NCBI GenBank assembly: GCA_023630585.1
Contig: CM042560.1
Location: 7,033,501 to 7,097,500, forward strand
Reading direction: 5' to 3'
DNA from: Cranoglanis bouderius
Lineage: Eukaryota; Chordata; Actinopteri; Siluriformes; Cranoglanididae
DNA: 64,000 nt
The notes below the pieces were generated by a model. The model did no database searches and was not told where the DNA came from. It was given only the letters and a program-made list of their open reading frames with translations. A program made the translations under genes and the position numbers. Shown here one piece after another: positions 29,699-40,776 of the stretch; the stretch's first letter is position 1; every line of letters starts with the position of its first letter.

Positions 29699-31099
29699 CA
29701 GTGGAGGGGGAAAGTATTTGATCCCCTGCTGATTTTGTACGTTTGCCCACTGACAAAGAAATGATCAGTCTACGATTTTAATGGTAGGTGTATTTTAACA
29801 GTGAGAGACAGAATAACAACAAAAAAAATCCAGAAAAACGCATTTCAAAAAGGTTATAAATTGATTTTCATTTTAATGAGGGAAATAAGTATTTGACCCC
29901 TTCGACTTAGTACTTGGTGGAAAAACCCTTGTTGACAATCACAGAGGTCAGACGTTTCTTGTAGTTGGCCACCAGGTTTGCACACATCGCAGGAGGGATT
30001 TTGTCCCACTCCTCTTTGCAGATCCTCTCCAAGTCATTAAGGTCATTTTCAATGCCCTGGATGAGGGAAGGAGGTTCTCACCCAAGATTTGATGGTACAT
30101 GGCCCTGTCCATCGTTCCTTTGATGCGGTGCAGTTGTCCTGTCCCCTTAGCAGAAAAACACCCCCAAAGCATAATGTTCCCACCTCCATGTTTGACGGTG
30201 GGGATGGTGTTATGACTTGGGGTCATAGGCAGCATTCCTTCTCCTCCAAACAGGGCGAGTTGAGTTGATGCCAAAGAGATCTGACCACACCTGACCACAA
30301 CACTTTCACCCAGTTCTCCTCTGAATCATTCAGGCAAACTTCAGACGGGCCTGTACATGTGCTTTCTTGAGCAGGGGGACCTTGCGGGCACTGCAGGATT
30401 TCAGTCCTTCACGGCGTAGTGTGTTACCAATTGTTTTCTTGGTGACTATGGTCCCAGCTGCCTTGAGATCATTAACAAGATCCTCCCGTGTAGTTCTGGG
30501 CTGATTCCTCACCGTTCTCATGATCATTGAAACTCCACGAGGTGAGATCTTGCATGGAGCCCCAGACCGAGGGAGACTGACAGTTTCTTCCATTTGCGAA
30601 TAATTGCACCAACTGTTGTCACCTTCTCACCAAGCTGCTTAGCGATGGTCTTGTAGCCCATTCCAGCCTTGTGTAGGTCTACAATCTTGTCCCTGACATC
30701 CTTGGACAGCTCTTTGTTCTTGGCTATGGTGGAGAGTTTGGAATCTGATTGATTGATTGATTGCTTCTGTGGGCAGGTGTCTTTTTACAGGTAACAAACT
30801 GAGATTAGGAGCACTCCCTTTAAGAGAGTTCTCCTAATCTCAGCTCATTACCTGTGTAAAAGACTCCTGGGAGCCAGAAATCTTGCTGATTGATAGGGGT
30901 CAAATACTTATTTCACTCATTAAAATGCAAATCAATTTATAACTTATTTGAAATGCGTTTTTCTGGATTTTTTTTTTGTTGTTATTCTGTCTCTCACTGT
31001 TAAAATACACCTACCATTAAAATTATAGACTGATCATTTCTTTGTCAGTGGGCAAACGTACAAAATCAGCAGGGGATCAAATACTTTTTTCCCCCACTG
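29699..31099 (-). mobile_element. Tc1-like transposon with about 200-bp inverted repeats, defective
   Basis: TA duplications flank CAGTGGAGGGGGAAAGTATT on the left and its complement TACTTTTTTCCCCCACTG on the right. The repeats continue through GATCCCCTGCTGATTTTGTA and the AATGGTAGGTGTATTTTAAC block to about 200 bases. Minus-strand transposase pieces: 30593-30330 (paired-like DNA-binding part, RTTREDLVNDLKAAGTIVTK) and 30298-29948 (with HGGGNIMLWGCFSAKGTGQL). Stops and shifts separate them and the C-terminus is scrambled. An internal palindrome (about 30788-30854) flanks the transposase start. Confidence 0.93.
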
Positions 31100-31984
31100 T
31101 AGAGTACCATGTAGATCATTTTAATTATTAAGTCATTGTGCAGACTTTCTCCTCATTCAGTAAAACTGAAGATGATCATATGGGGAAACCTCTTCAGGAC
31201 TATAATACAAGTCTAGTGTCCTTCATGTCTTAATTGCTGTACAATACTGTTTTAAGGGATAGCTTATCCTCCTGTCTGGCTGTGCCATGACATTGAAAAG
31301 TCCTTCAGAAGACACTGACCAGATCAGGTGTGTTCAGTGTGGGCCAAAACAAGACAGCAGGGAGGCTTGGTGACCCGTCTCTGTTTTTGTGGCTCTCAGA
31401 CTGTATCTTTGTCACACAGGAAGAGGTTCTCATGATTTCTCTAAACCCACACCACCTCTCTCCATGAGGAATGTCCCCCTGCTGTGAGGAGTCTCTGGCT
31501 GAATCCCAAGTAGCCTTCTTCTCGCTATTTAAGTTCAAGTAGAGTATGAGATAATAAATTCAGCACCCTATGTAGTGAACTACATGTCCTAGGGAGCCAT
31601 TTGGGACCAGGCCCCTGCCTCCTGCTCACCTCAGCATGGGAACTGAGCACCGGATATGGCTACAATAGACCATATCGGGCTTGAAATGAGTTTAATTGTT
31701 GTTATGATGGTTCTGAGCTTGTTTTATCATAGTGATCTGTGTTTTTATAGATGATATGAACTCCACATGCTTCTTTATCACTGGGAACAATCAGCAAAGT
31801 ACCCCAAGCCTGAAAAAGTCACTTTTTTCAATGGTTAACTTCTCTTGGATGGTTGATTTTGGTTGCATAGTTTTTGTTACTGCAGCATTAAATTCACCTC
31901 TTTCTTCCCCCTTTTTTTTTTCTTTTTTTTTTTTTTACATTTAAACGATAAGACTTTCTCACTACTTCTGCTAGTAGTATAATC
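31100..31984. other. intergenic, nothing recognised
   Basis: A fragment at about 31560-31615 (ATGTAGTGAACTACATGTCC, CCATTTGGGACCAGG) resembles the end of the MITE family at 53099-53645. Otherwise nothing is visible except T-runs near 31911-31936. Confidence 0.5.
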
Positions 31985-32815
31985 CATAAGCTAGCTAGCT
32001 TATGGCTTATGCTACTGATAAACAAAACTGTGGTCATCTTGTCGTGGTATATTTTAACAGGTTTGACTGATGTTGAAAGCAATCACTGATAATAGGACAA
32101 ACTGAGACTCTAGTGAAGTCCTACCTGTGTCTAGTGACCTAGTATTTTACTACTAGTAAACTAGCCAGCTAGCTGTTTGGGGTGATGGGAGGACATCATA
32201 GTGTTCCCATATTGTACATATTCTTAGATCCTGGAATTTTTATGAGGGTAAAGGATGCAGGTCATTTTTAGTGTTTTCATGGGTGTTTAAAGGAGGATAA
32301 ATCATTTTAAACATTTTAAAGGTTTAAAATTGTATTTTTTTTAAAGATTCCACAAAAGAAATAAAAATAGTTTGAGTACAATTGGGTTCGAATGGTGATG
32401 TTTGAAAATAGGTTTTAGAACTATTACATAGAATATGCAGGTCATTGGTGCACGATGTAGTAACATTTTTAGCTAGCTAGCAAACGATGTTAGTGATAAA
32501 CAAAATTGTGGTTGACTTGTCATGGTGTATTTTGTCAAGTTTGACCACTGTTAAATGGAAAACTGAGAATATAACAATGCAACCTGAGAATCTAGTGAAA
32601 TCCCACTTGTGTCTACCTGTGAAAAAAGTGAGTTAGTTTATTGGCAGTCAACTAGACAGCTAATGGTGTTATTTTCATATTCATAGATCCGGGTATTTTT
32701 TTATAAGTGTAAAATATGTAGGTTATTTTTCATAAATGGGGTATTTAAAGGAGCGTGAATGATTTACCACTCTACATTTTAAAAGCTTTACAATTCAGGT
32801 GTATTTTTAAGGAAT
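31985..32815. repeat. diverged tandem duplication, two copies of about 350-370 bp
   Basis: Copy 1 is about 31985-32350 and copy 2 about 32465-32815, same orientation. Shared phrases in order: AGCTAGCTAGC, TGATAAACAAAA, TGTGGT..CTTGTC, GGT.TATTTT, TCTAGTGAA.TCC, TTGTGTCTA/CTGTGTCTA, CATA.TCTTAGATCC or CATAGATCC, TTTATGAGGGTAAAG or TTATAAGTGTAAAA, GTATTTAAAGGAG or GTTTAAAGGAGGA. No coding frame is conserved. Confidence 0.75.
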
Positions 32816-32835
32816 AATGTGCATTTTTAAAAATA

Positions 32836-33234
32836 CAGTCTGTCCCAAAAGTCTCCATACATACAGGATTCTGTTTGCCAGCACCACGTCGGTTGTGCCT
32901 TCTTCAGTGGATGTTCGTGGACGTCCACTTCTCGGTTGGTCCGCAACACTTCCAGTCTTATTGAATTTGTTAATAAGTTTGGCAGCAGTGTCGTGTGTGA
33001 TGTGCTTGCCATGTTTCCTGTTAAAGTTCATCGCAACCTTGTGACATCTTCCCGATCCAGCCATGAGAATGATTTCAATATGTTCTTCTTTTGTCAAAGG
33101 CATTCTTAAAAGCTATCTGAAAATATATATATAATATAATATAATATTTTTTATACTAAGTATAAAAATTTCGGAAGGCATTTTGCTAAAAAGTGTTAAT
33201 TTTCCCTATGTATGGAGACTTTTGGGACACCCTG
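32836..33234 (-). mobile_element. mariner-type MITE retaining a DNA-binding-domain fragment
   Basis: TA duplications flank the left end CAGTCTGTCCCAAAAGTCTC and the right end CTTTTGGGACACCCTG. The inverted repeats are about 30 bases (CCCAAAAGTCTCCATACATA). The minus strand keeps an open frame (33103 to about 32880) starting MPLTKEEHIEIILMAGSGRC and reaching SGRPRTST, the helix-turn-helix region that precedes many mariner-like transposases. The catalytic domain is gone. Confidence 0.85.
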
Positions 33235-33580
33235 TAGAAATTTGATGAAGCTTTCATATTGTACAATAGAAAGGTCCTTTCTATCATAAAATATTTCAGG
33301 AATAAGTGAAATACACCAGGTAGAAAAAAATATTTTTTGTTTAATAAGACATTTCAGAATGACAAAATGTGCATCAGCAGTGCATATGAAAGTATTCCCT
33401 GTTTACCCTTCAGTTCCACCCACTATACACTTTGACTCATGGAATGGAGCCTGAAGGAAACCATTTCTTTAAATCTTTCCTTCTCTTTCACCCAACATGC
33501 CCATAAAGCTCCTCTTCTTTCCTGCCTGTGCCTCTCCCCTTCTGCTTCCTTTGAGCTTGAGCCAAAAGCCTATGTGTATT

Positions 33581-33628
<48 letters not shown>

Positions 33629-34642
33629 GGCAAACATTCGCCATAGGTGGCGTTCCATTACGGCTCCTGGAGCATCTGTTCCCTGAGGCCCTGGCCCATG
33701 TTTTTGCTCACAGGACCCTAAACAGAACCGCCTCTTTCATGTAACCAGGTGCGCAGAGGATCAGATTACTATCCGATTAAGGCTCAACATGAACGCGTAC
33801 ACACTGGCCTTCTCTTTCTGCAGTCTCTCCCACATACAGAGTAAAAGTATCCCAAAGTACAGAAAATAACCTTGTCTTAAGAAAGGGATTTTGTTTTGTT
33901 TTTTTCCCTTCCCCGTTCCAAGCCCTTTACTTCGTCCTCTCCTTCTTTTGAGCATAATAGCACATTTCCTGCATTCTGATATAATTTAAAGGAGAAATAC
34001 AAAGTACGGGTAAAATAAATAGGAGCTCTGTGTTGTTGGTTTGTGCTTTCATTCTGTGCTGCTCAAATAGTGTGAATGGGAAAATAAACAGACATTAACT
34101 GAGATAATGACACATGACAAACTGGAAAAATATGGAGAAAAAAAAAACAAAAACCAAACCTGCACACAGGACACTGGACACTGGATGCTGTGTAGAGATG
34201 AAACCTGTGGGCCCGATTAACATCAAAAACTGTAAAGAAAAGTGCACTATATAAGGTATGAACAATTGGCATCTACTGTACACTCTACATTGTGCACAAA
34301 ATGTATTTTCTAAAGCAAGTGCACTAATAGGGTATAAAATAGTAACTTCTGCAACATGCATAGTGCACTACATGCTCAAAGTCACACAGCGTATTCTGTG
34401 TTTTGTAAAAGAAATACATGGGTTATGGAATATGAAATGACAGAACATAACTGCTTAAAAGACACTGAGGCCATGCGGACGTGAGATCTCTGAGTGCAAT
34501 TTAAATAAGGTCAGATATTTTGCAACATCTCTGACCTATCCGGTCTTTATGAGGATAAATGTCCGCTGAAAACACATCACGGTTCTTGTGTGTATATCAA
34601 AAAGGGCAGGGTGTATAGGGTACATAAACATAAAAACTTAAT
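33235..34642. other. intergenic tail between bptf and the C17orf58-like gene
   Basis: Apart from the TG repeat, nothing recognisable is seen. A phrase near 34240-34370 (GTGCACTATATAAGGTATGA, ATAGTGCACTACATGC) may be a remnant of a MITE of the TGTCCCAAAT type. Confidence 0.4.
33583..33627. repeat. (TG)n microsatellite
   Basis: About 22 TG units, uninterrupted, in the intergenic region downstream of the C17orf58-like gene. Confidence 0.97.
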
Positions 34643-34648
34643 TTTATT
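34643..34648 (-). terminator. candidate poly(A) signal of the C17orf58-like gene
   Basis: AATAAA on the minus strand, about 350 bases past the stop codon at 34994. It is the nearest good hexamer I found; use is not proven. Confidence 0.35.
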
Positions 34649-34993
34649 ACTTTTCTCTGAATATTTCTCGAGGAAATTCCTGGTTCATGTTTCAGACATG
34701 AATCAGATCCTCCGCCAGTGGATGGAATCCAGCGGATTTCCCTGGAGTGGTCTATGAAAGAGGACAGGCAGAAAGGCAAGCATTGTACAGCAAGCAAAAT
34801 ATCCCCACTTGGAATGGATTGATCTGTTACACTCGGACGCTTGGGCAGGGTGGACAGAGGCGCCTTTGTCTTCCCATCTATCTCCTCTGATAATACTGCA
34901 AGATTATGAGGTTGTTCTTTTTATATTTACATAAGGCCGCAGTTAGTCCTCCCGTGCAGCGGGTGTCGGTAGAGAGACGTTTTTTCCCCCCAT

Positions 34994-37900
34994 TCACCTG
35001 CACCTCGAGCGCATGGCCTCTTGAGCTTTCTGGTGCCTTCTCTTGTTGTAGCGCTTGACGTAGCTGTTGCTGCGCAGGACCCCGTCTCCGGGTTTCAGTT
35101 TGCCCCCGAGGAGGGTGAGGAGACTGGAGGGAAGATGGCGCCTTCGGTGGTAGATATGACCCATGACTATGTATCTGCTACCTGTAAAACATAATATTGT
35201 TGCAAGCAGGGTGGTTTAGTACACCAAAATAAACTCATAATCAGTCAGTGAACCAGTATTTATGCTGTATCACTCTCTGTTCACACAAGGGACAAAGCAA
35301 CAGGTTAACACAATGTGCACAATGTGTGCAACAGGGAGCCATGATTTCTGCAACAAGTGACATTTGAATTAAGATTTTCTCAATCATATGCAAATTAGGT
35401 ATGGCAACGAAAATTAAAATGACTGGCTTGAATGATTCGTCTGATCAGCCTTATAGCTCGCCTGGTCTGAAGTCTTTAATGTTGCACCTTTAGTTCTTAC
35501 CTGCAATTAGTTCTAATTTCCTGTTTGATATACAACAATGGAAGGAAACTGTGGTTTCATCTCATCTTCTCTCATCTCATCCTGTCATATGACCTCTCAC
35601 TAAATGTGTATAGAGATATTACAAAGAAAAATAAAGCTTGGAAGGAAATTAGCCGAGAGCGTTGGTGCCTCTGGTGAGTGTGTGTTAGCTTGCACTGCTA
35701 ATCTGCCAAAGAAACTAGTATGAAGGCTTGCACAGAACTAATGTCTATCAAAATACAATTTTCACACCAATTACTGCATTAATTTGTGTTTAACTAATTA
35801 GTTAGCTTTAGATCTATATGTAGCTACTACCGTTCCTTATCAGGACTAAAATAAATAGACAGTGCATGCCCACAAACGATAACAGTAGTGCCCGCTTTTT
35901 GCTCGATATGAACATGGGGTTAGGAGGCAACATGATGCACATTGATATGTAACCAATGATCTGATGTTCGAAAGATAGGTAACACAGGCCCAGCTAGTCA
36001 AGCTGCTAAACCATCTTTGTCAGCTGGTAAGTTATTTTCTAGGTATGTTTCTAATGGCCTTACTGTTGTGTTGTTTCTTAAAAATAATAATGGTCAACCA
36101 GTTAGGTTTAAAGTCTAGCTCAGCCTGTGTTGTGGCTGCTGGTAGCTGGTCAGTGGTAGCTGACCAAGTTGCCGCTGTTGGGCCCTTGAGCAGTCAAAGA
36201 CTGGCCCTGAGGCTCAATTGGCATACTATCCATACTAAATAGTGTCCAAGATTAGAACTAGTGTGTCCCAAATCGTAGTATGTTGAAATGAGTATCCCAA
36301 AGGTATCCCAAAGGATGGTTTACTATTTTTGTTAGATTTTCGAAGTGTGGCTCCACGGACACTTTTTCAGCTAATTATACATTATATAAGGAATAATGAA
36401 TGAAGAAAAGCTGAAATGCAACTAGGAGTTTGTTTACGGTGACAGTGTGAGTAACTAGGTAACAACGTTCTCTTCCGTTACACGTGTTAGTATGTCCCAG
36501 TACTTGCACAATCTTTTACTACACACTCAAAAGTATGTACTTTTTCTCCACAAAAAGAGTACATACTTTTAGTACATAGTATAGGTATGCCAGTTGAGAC
36601 GCAGAGTGGATCTAGTTCAAGTTCAAGTTCAGTTTATTTGTATAGCGCTTTTAACAATGGACATTGTCCCAAAGCAGCTTTACAGAAGTATATAAATTCA
36701 GGACATAGATTTTAAATTTATGAATTTATCCCCAATGAGCAAGCCAGCGGCGACGGTGGCAAGGAAAAACTCCCTGAGATGATATAAGGAAGAAACCTTG
36801 AGAGGAACCAGACTCAAAAGGGAACCCATCCTCATCTGGGTAACACCAGATACTGCAATTATAAATAAATAAATCCCTTCTATAAATGTACCAGTACAAC
36901 ACGGTCAGATAGCAGTTGTGAGACCATGAAAAATTCATTACAGTTTTTATATGAAGTCTGTTTTGTTGAACTTCACCACTGTAATCTCAATGATCTTTAG
37001 GCTGCACCGTGTGGGGCCATCCTCAGCAGCATCATGTGACTTCAATTGATGAGGTCTCCATCTCTGTTTCAATCCTCAAGACATTTCCACTCATCCAAGG
37101 AACTGTCTTTAACACAACACAAAGCCGGCTGACGTGACATATTATTGCTTTCCAAATGATCTGGTTGACTGAAAACCTTCACAGATGCCCACAGATCAAG
37201 ACTTCAGTCTGCCAGTTGCAGAAAAATAGCTGTAGATTCAGGAAGCAGAAAAAATTGCCAGGAGCCCTGAGTATTGAGGGGGGCTAAATCCACGGAAGTC
37301 CAAACAAATGTCAAAATGTGAGAACCCTACTAAAGCCTCTGGTGAGCAGTGAACAGGGACATCCTGTAACGAGCCCCCATCCCCCACCCCCACCCGTTTT
37401 TTTTTGGCATGTCCATGATTTGTGCAAGTTTGTTTAAAATTAATTTCAGCATGTCACAATAGAATGAGGAAGCAGGATAGTAGTGATGAAAATAATGCCA
37501 AATTAATTAAAGATGATAACCAGTAATGGTTAAGCAGAATTGTTCACTTCATACAGTCATCAGAACTCACCGAGTTTGAGGTCAGGACAAGGTTTGGTAC
37601 ACTTGTAGGTGTCCAAGACCAAGATGTTCACCTTGAAGAAGAAGGTGTCTGGAGTGAGGAAGAGGCGGCTCATCTTGTAGAAGCCATCGTTGCTCACCAG
37701 CAGAGTGACCAGCCTGATGCCTCGACGAATTATATCAATGTCGTGAACAATGCCGTTGATGGCTGGAAAAAAGACAGTCAATCGAAACTTGTCAGTACAC
37801 TCTGATTGTCATGGAACTCTGTTTGAAGTTTCCAGAGTCTCCTGGGAAAAGTGTAATTGGGGTACTTCAGGAATATACCTTCACCCCTACAAGACACCCA

Positions 37901-40107
37901 ATATTTTATCTATTATTTAATGATGGATAAGTTACCTCCAAATGTGAACACCAGCTGTTAATTTTTGACTACGCTCATATTTTCAATTCTTAGGTAACAT
38001 ATTCATGATGATTAGTCTCAGCATTGACAAACCAGTGGGTGTTTTTCCACTGCACATTCAAAAACAAGAACTGACCCAAATGGGAGTCAACACAATGTGG
38101 GGCTTTAGTTTAGTTCTAGCTCAATATCCACCAATTTGAAAGACAACTGGAAAAAGTAAATGTATCATCATTTTCAACAGCATCTTCGCAGTGTGTTGTG
38201 TTTACAACTTTGTTAAGTTCAACATGGAAGATCATTGTTCCTTTTGTCAGGTGAGTCCAATTTTAATCAGATGATGTCAAACTCATCAGAAAATCATGGC
38301 TCAGAAAAACAGTTTTTCAACATTTTGAAACAAAAATACACAGTTCCGTTACTTGTTTGCAACAGTACCCTTGTAACTTCAGGTAAAATGAAAGATGCAC
38401 CATGGACACAAAACATACTACATCAATACAATATTGACTACACTCTTAGAAAAGAGTTCTTCAACAGGTTCTCAGGATAGGGTTCTTAGCAGTGACGGCT
38501 GGTCATGATATTAGGTAGGAGGACTAAAATCTAATATCTAAAATCTATTATATCATGAGGTCTCATCAATGGCATATTAAGAATGATGTGGATCAAACTT
38601 GCACACAAGTCCGTAATGAAAGACTAGACTTTGTGAATATCAGACATGCTAAACGGAAAAGCTGTAACCCATTCATTTAGACCCCAAAACACTAACACTT
38701 CAGTGTCACAAAATATGCACTTTACTGTCGCCTGTCCATCTGTGTAATTTGTACTTTCATTGGACAATGTGTGCTTAGTCTATCTTCTTTTAGTTTCTCC
38801 TCCAAAGGAAAAAAAAAAGCGCAAGACAAGCCTTCTCAATCACTGCTGATGATGTGTTGTACAATGTGTGAACAAAGTTAGCTGAAAAATATTAGCCCAA
38901 ATGAAGATCAGATCAAATCTACACTGCGTTCCACTCTGTGTAATCACCTGACACAGATTTCACTGATGTGTTAGTCTGTGTGAATCTACAGTCTGGGCTA
39001 GAAAGAAATCAGCCCAAGCCTCACTTCTTCATGCCATTCTGTGTGCTTGGTTCCACAAAAATCCAAAATAATCTACCTTAATACATTTGATATTTGTTAA
39101 CAAATGTGTATGCCAAAAATTAAACCTTTATCTATGTTTTTTTTTTGTTTGTTTGTTTGTTTGTTTTTATCTTTTAAGGCCTGGGGGCTGAACCCTGCTA
39201 GCCTGGTATTTTATACCAGCTGCCAGTGGTTCTCAGCTTCCTAAAACGGTCCTACTTGCAATCCTTTCAAATAGGGAAACATTGAATCTTTAATTATTTC
39301 CTCAGATGGTTGTAGATGTAACTTTTTTTTCTAAAGAGTGTACTACTGGACTTAATACTTATGTGCAATATGCCAGATTCTTCATACCTAGCACTGTTTT
39401 GGTGCACTAATTCATAAAACTTTTAGCTTTGATATTTGTTAAATTACAATCTTTTTGAATATCCATGTTATATTGTAGGTGATGTGATAGATGTGTGCCC
39501 TGTGAAAACAAATTTGTAACTGTTATTTCTGATTCTTTGTGAAATTCGGCTTTGATTTTAATGGAAATGTATTCATTTGTTCAAGCTGCTTTAACTGTAA
39601 AGCCCTCATATTTAAATCCTCCTAAAGACCCTGATGATGTCATCTGGTGTTTTAGCTTTGGAGGTCAAGCTAAACATCAGATTTCCAGGAGCTGGGCTGG
39701 AGATACACAAATAAACCAGCGCAACTCAACGGGCAATCTTTCTTCCATGAACATGAACCGCTTGAGGGAACATGGGCATGCTCAATTTCTCTTGTTTCTC
39801 TTTGTAGTTCTGTACTTTTTTTCTCCTGAAATTCTGCTTTGTATTGTTGTAAAGAAAAGGTGATTCAAGAGTTTTTTCCCCATTGTAAACATGGAAAGTT
39901 AGCCCCATGTTGTCCCCGAAGAATAAATGAGAACAACAAAGGAGGCACGAATTGTATCATGAGGTAAAACACACTGTAACCTATTATTATTATGTGCAGT
40001 TTGTTTGTGCTTGTCCTCACCGAATTCACTGTAGCAGAAGTGCTCCGTCTCGTCCTTATCCTTCCTACATTCACTCAGACACACTGCATCATGGCTGAAA
40101 TCCGACT
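34994..40107 (-). CDS. C17orf58-like exons 3-5: NTR-like domain
   Basis: Exons 40107-40021, 37762-37571 and 35181-34994. They carry six or more Cys in pairs (CLSEC, FC, KCTKPC, RCR). The long beta-strand-rich block around VTLLVSNDGFYKMSRLFL is almost identical to the human family member from memory. The protein ends AMRSRCR and TGA at 34994-34996. Confidence 0.88.
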
Positions 40108-40722
40108 CTGGAGGAGAAAGATGGAGAGGTGATGAGCTCAAAGAAGGGGCAGGAAGGGACAGTACATCACACCATAAGACTATCAGTCACTTTGAGTGCA
40201 CTTCTTTTTCCTGATTTCCCTAGAGTCAGATGAAGGCAGGTCGAGCCCTCAATCACAACATAATTAAGGACTTGAGAATCCTTTTGAGTCCAGATTTAGA
40301 CTTATCTCTATCCTGAAAAGCCAATCTAAATCATTCTAAAGTGGTGGATAATTAAGGGGCATATTTTAAAATGACGCCACACAATGAACGCAACTGACTG
40401 TGACCATGAGTGCCACTTTGAAAACCACAGAGCTCCATTCCAACGCCCAAGCTGTCATTGCCGCGCCATTATCCCAGCCAAAGCATCGCATTGCAGTCGG
40501 CGTGGGACGGTGCAGGGCTATCTTTCTGATATCTGTAGTTTAATCACTGCGTCGTAGCCTATTTCGCTTAGGCATATTTCAGATTCTTTTTTTTCCCCAC
40601 TAATCTTATGGCTCAAAGATCTTCAGCACAAAGGGCACATTCAAAGTGTGCGAGCTAAGCAGCAATTTGCGGCTTGAGGGAAAGAGTAATTAGAATAACC
40701 ATCCACCCTCAGAGATTCTCTC

Positions 40723-40776
<54 letters not shown>

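Larger units (their letters stand above)
35182..37570 (-). other. C17orf58-like intron 4, with two dispersed repeats
   Basis: It contains a partial SINE (about 36140-36200, GCTGTTGGGCCCTTGAGCAG), a MITE of the TGTCCCAAAT family (about 36262-36602) and the common repeat at 36610-36960. The rest is unremarkable AT-rich DNA. Confidence 0.55.
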
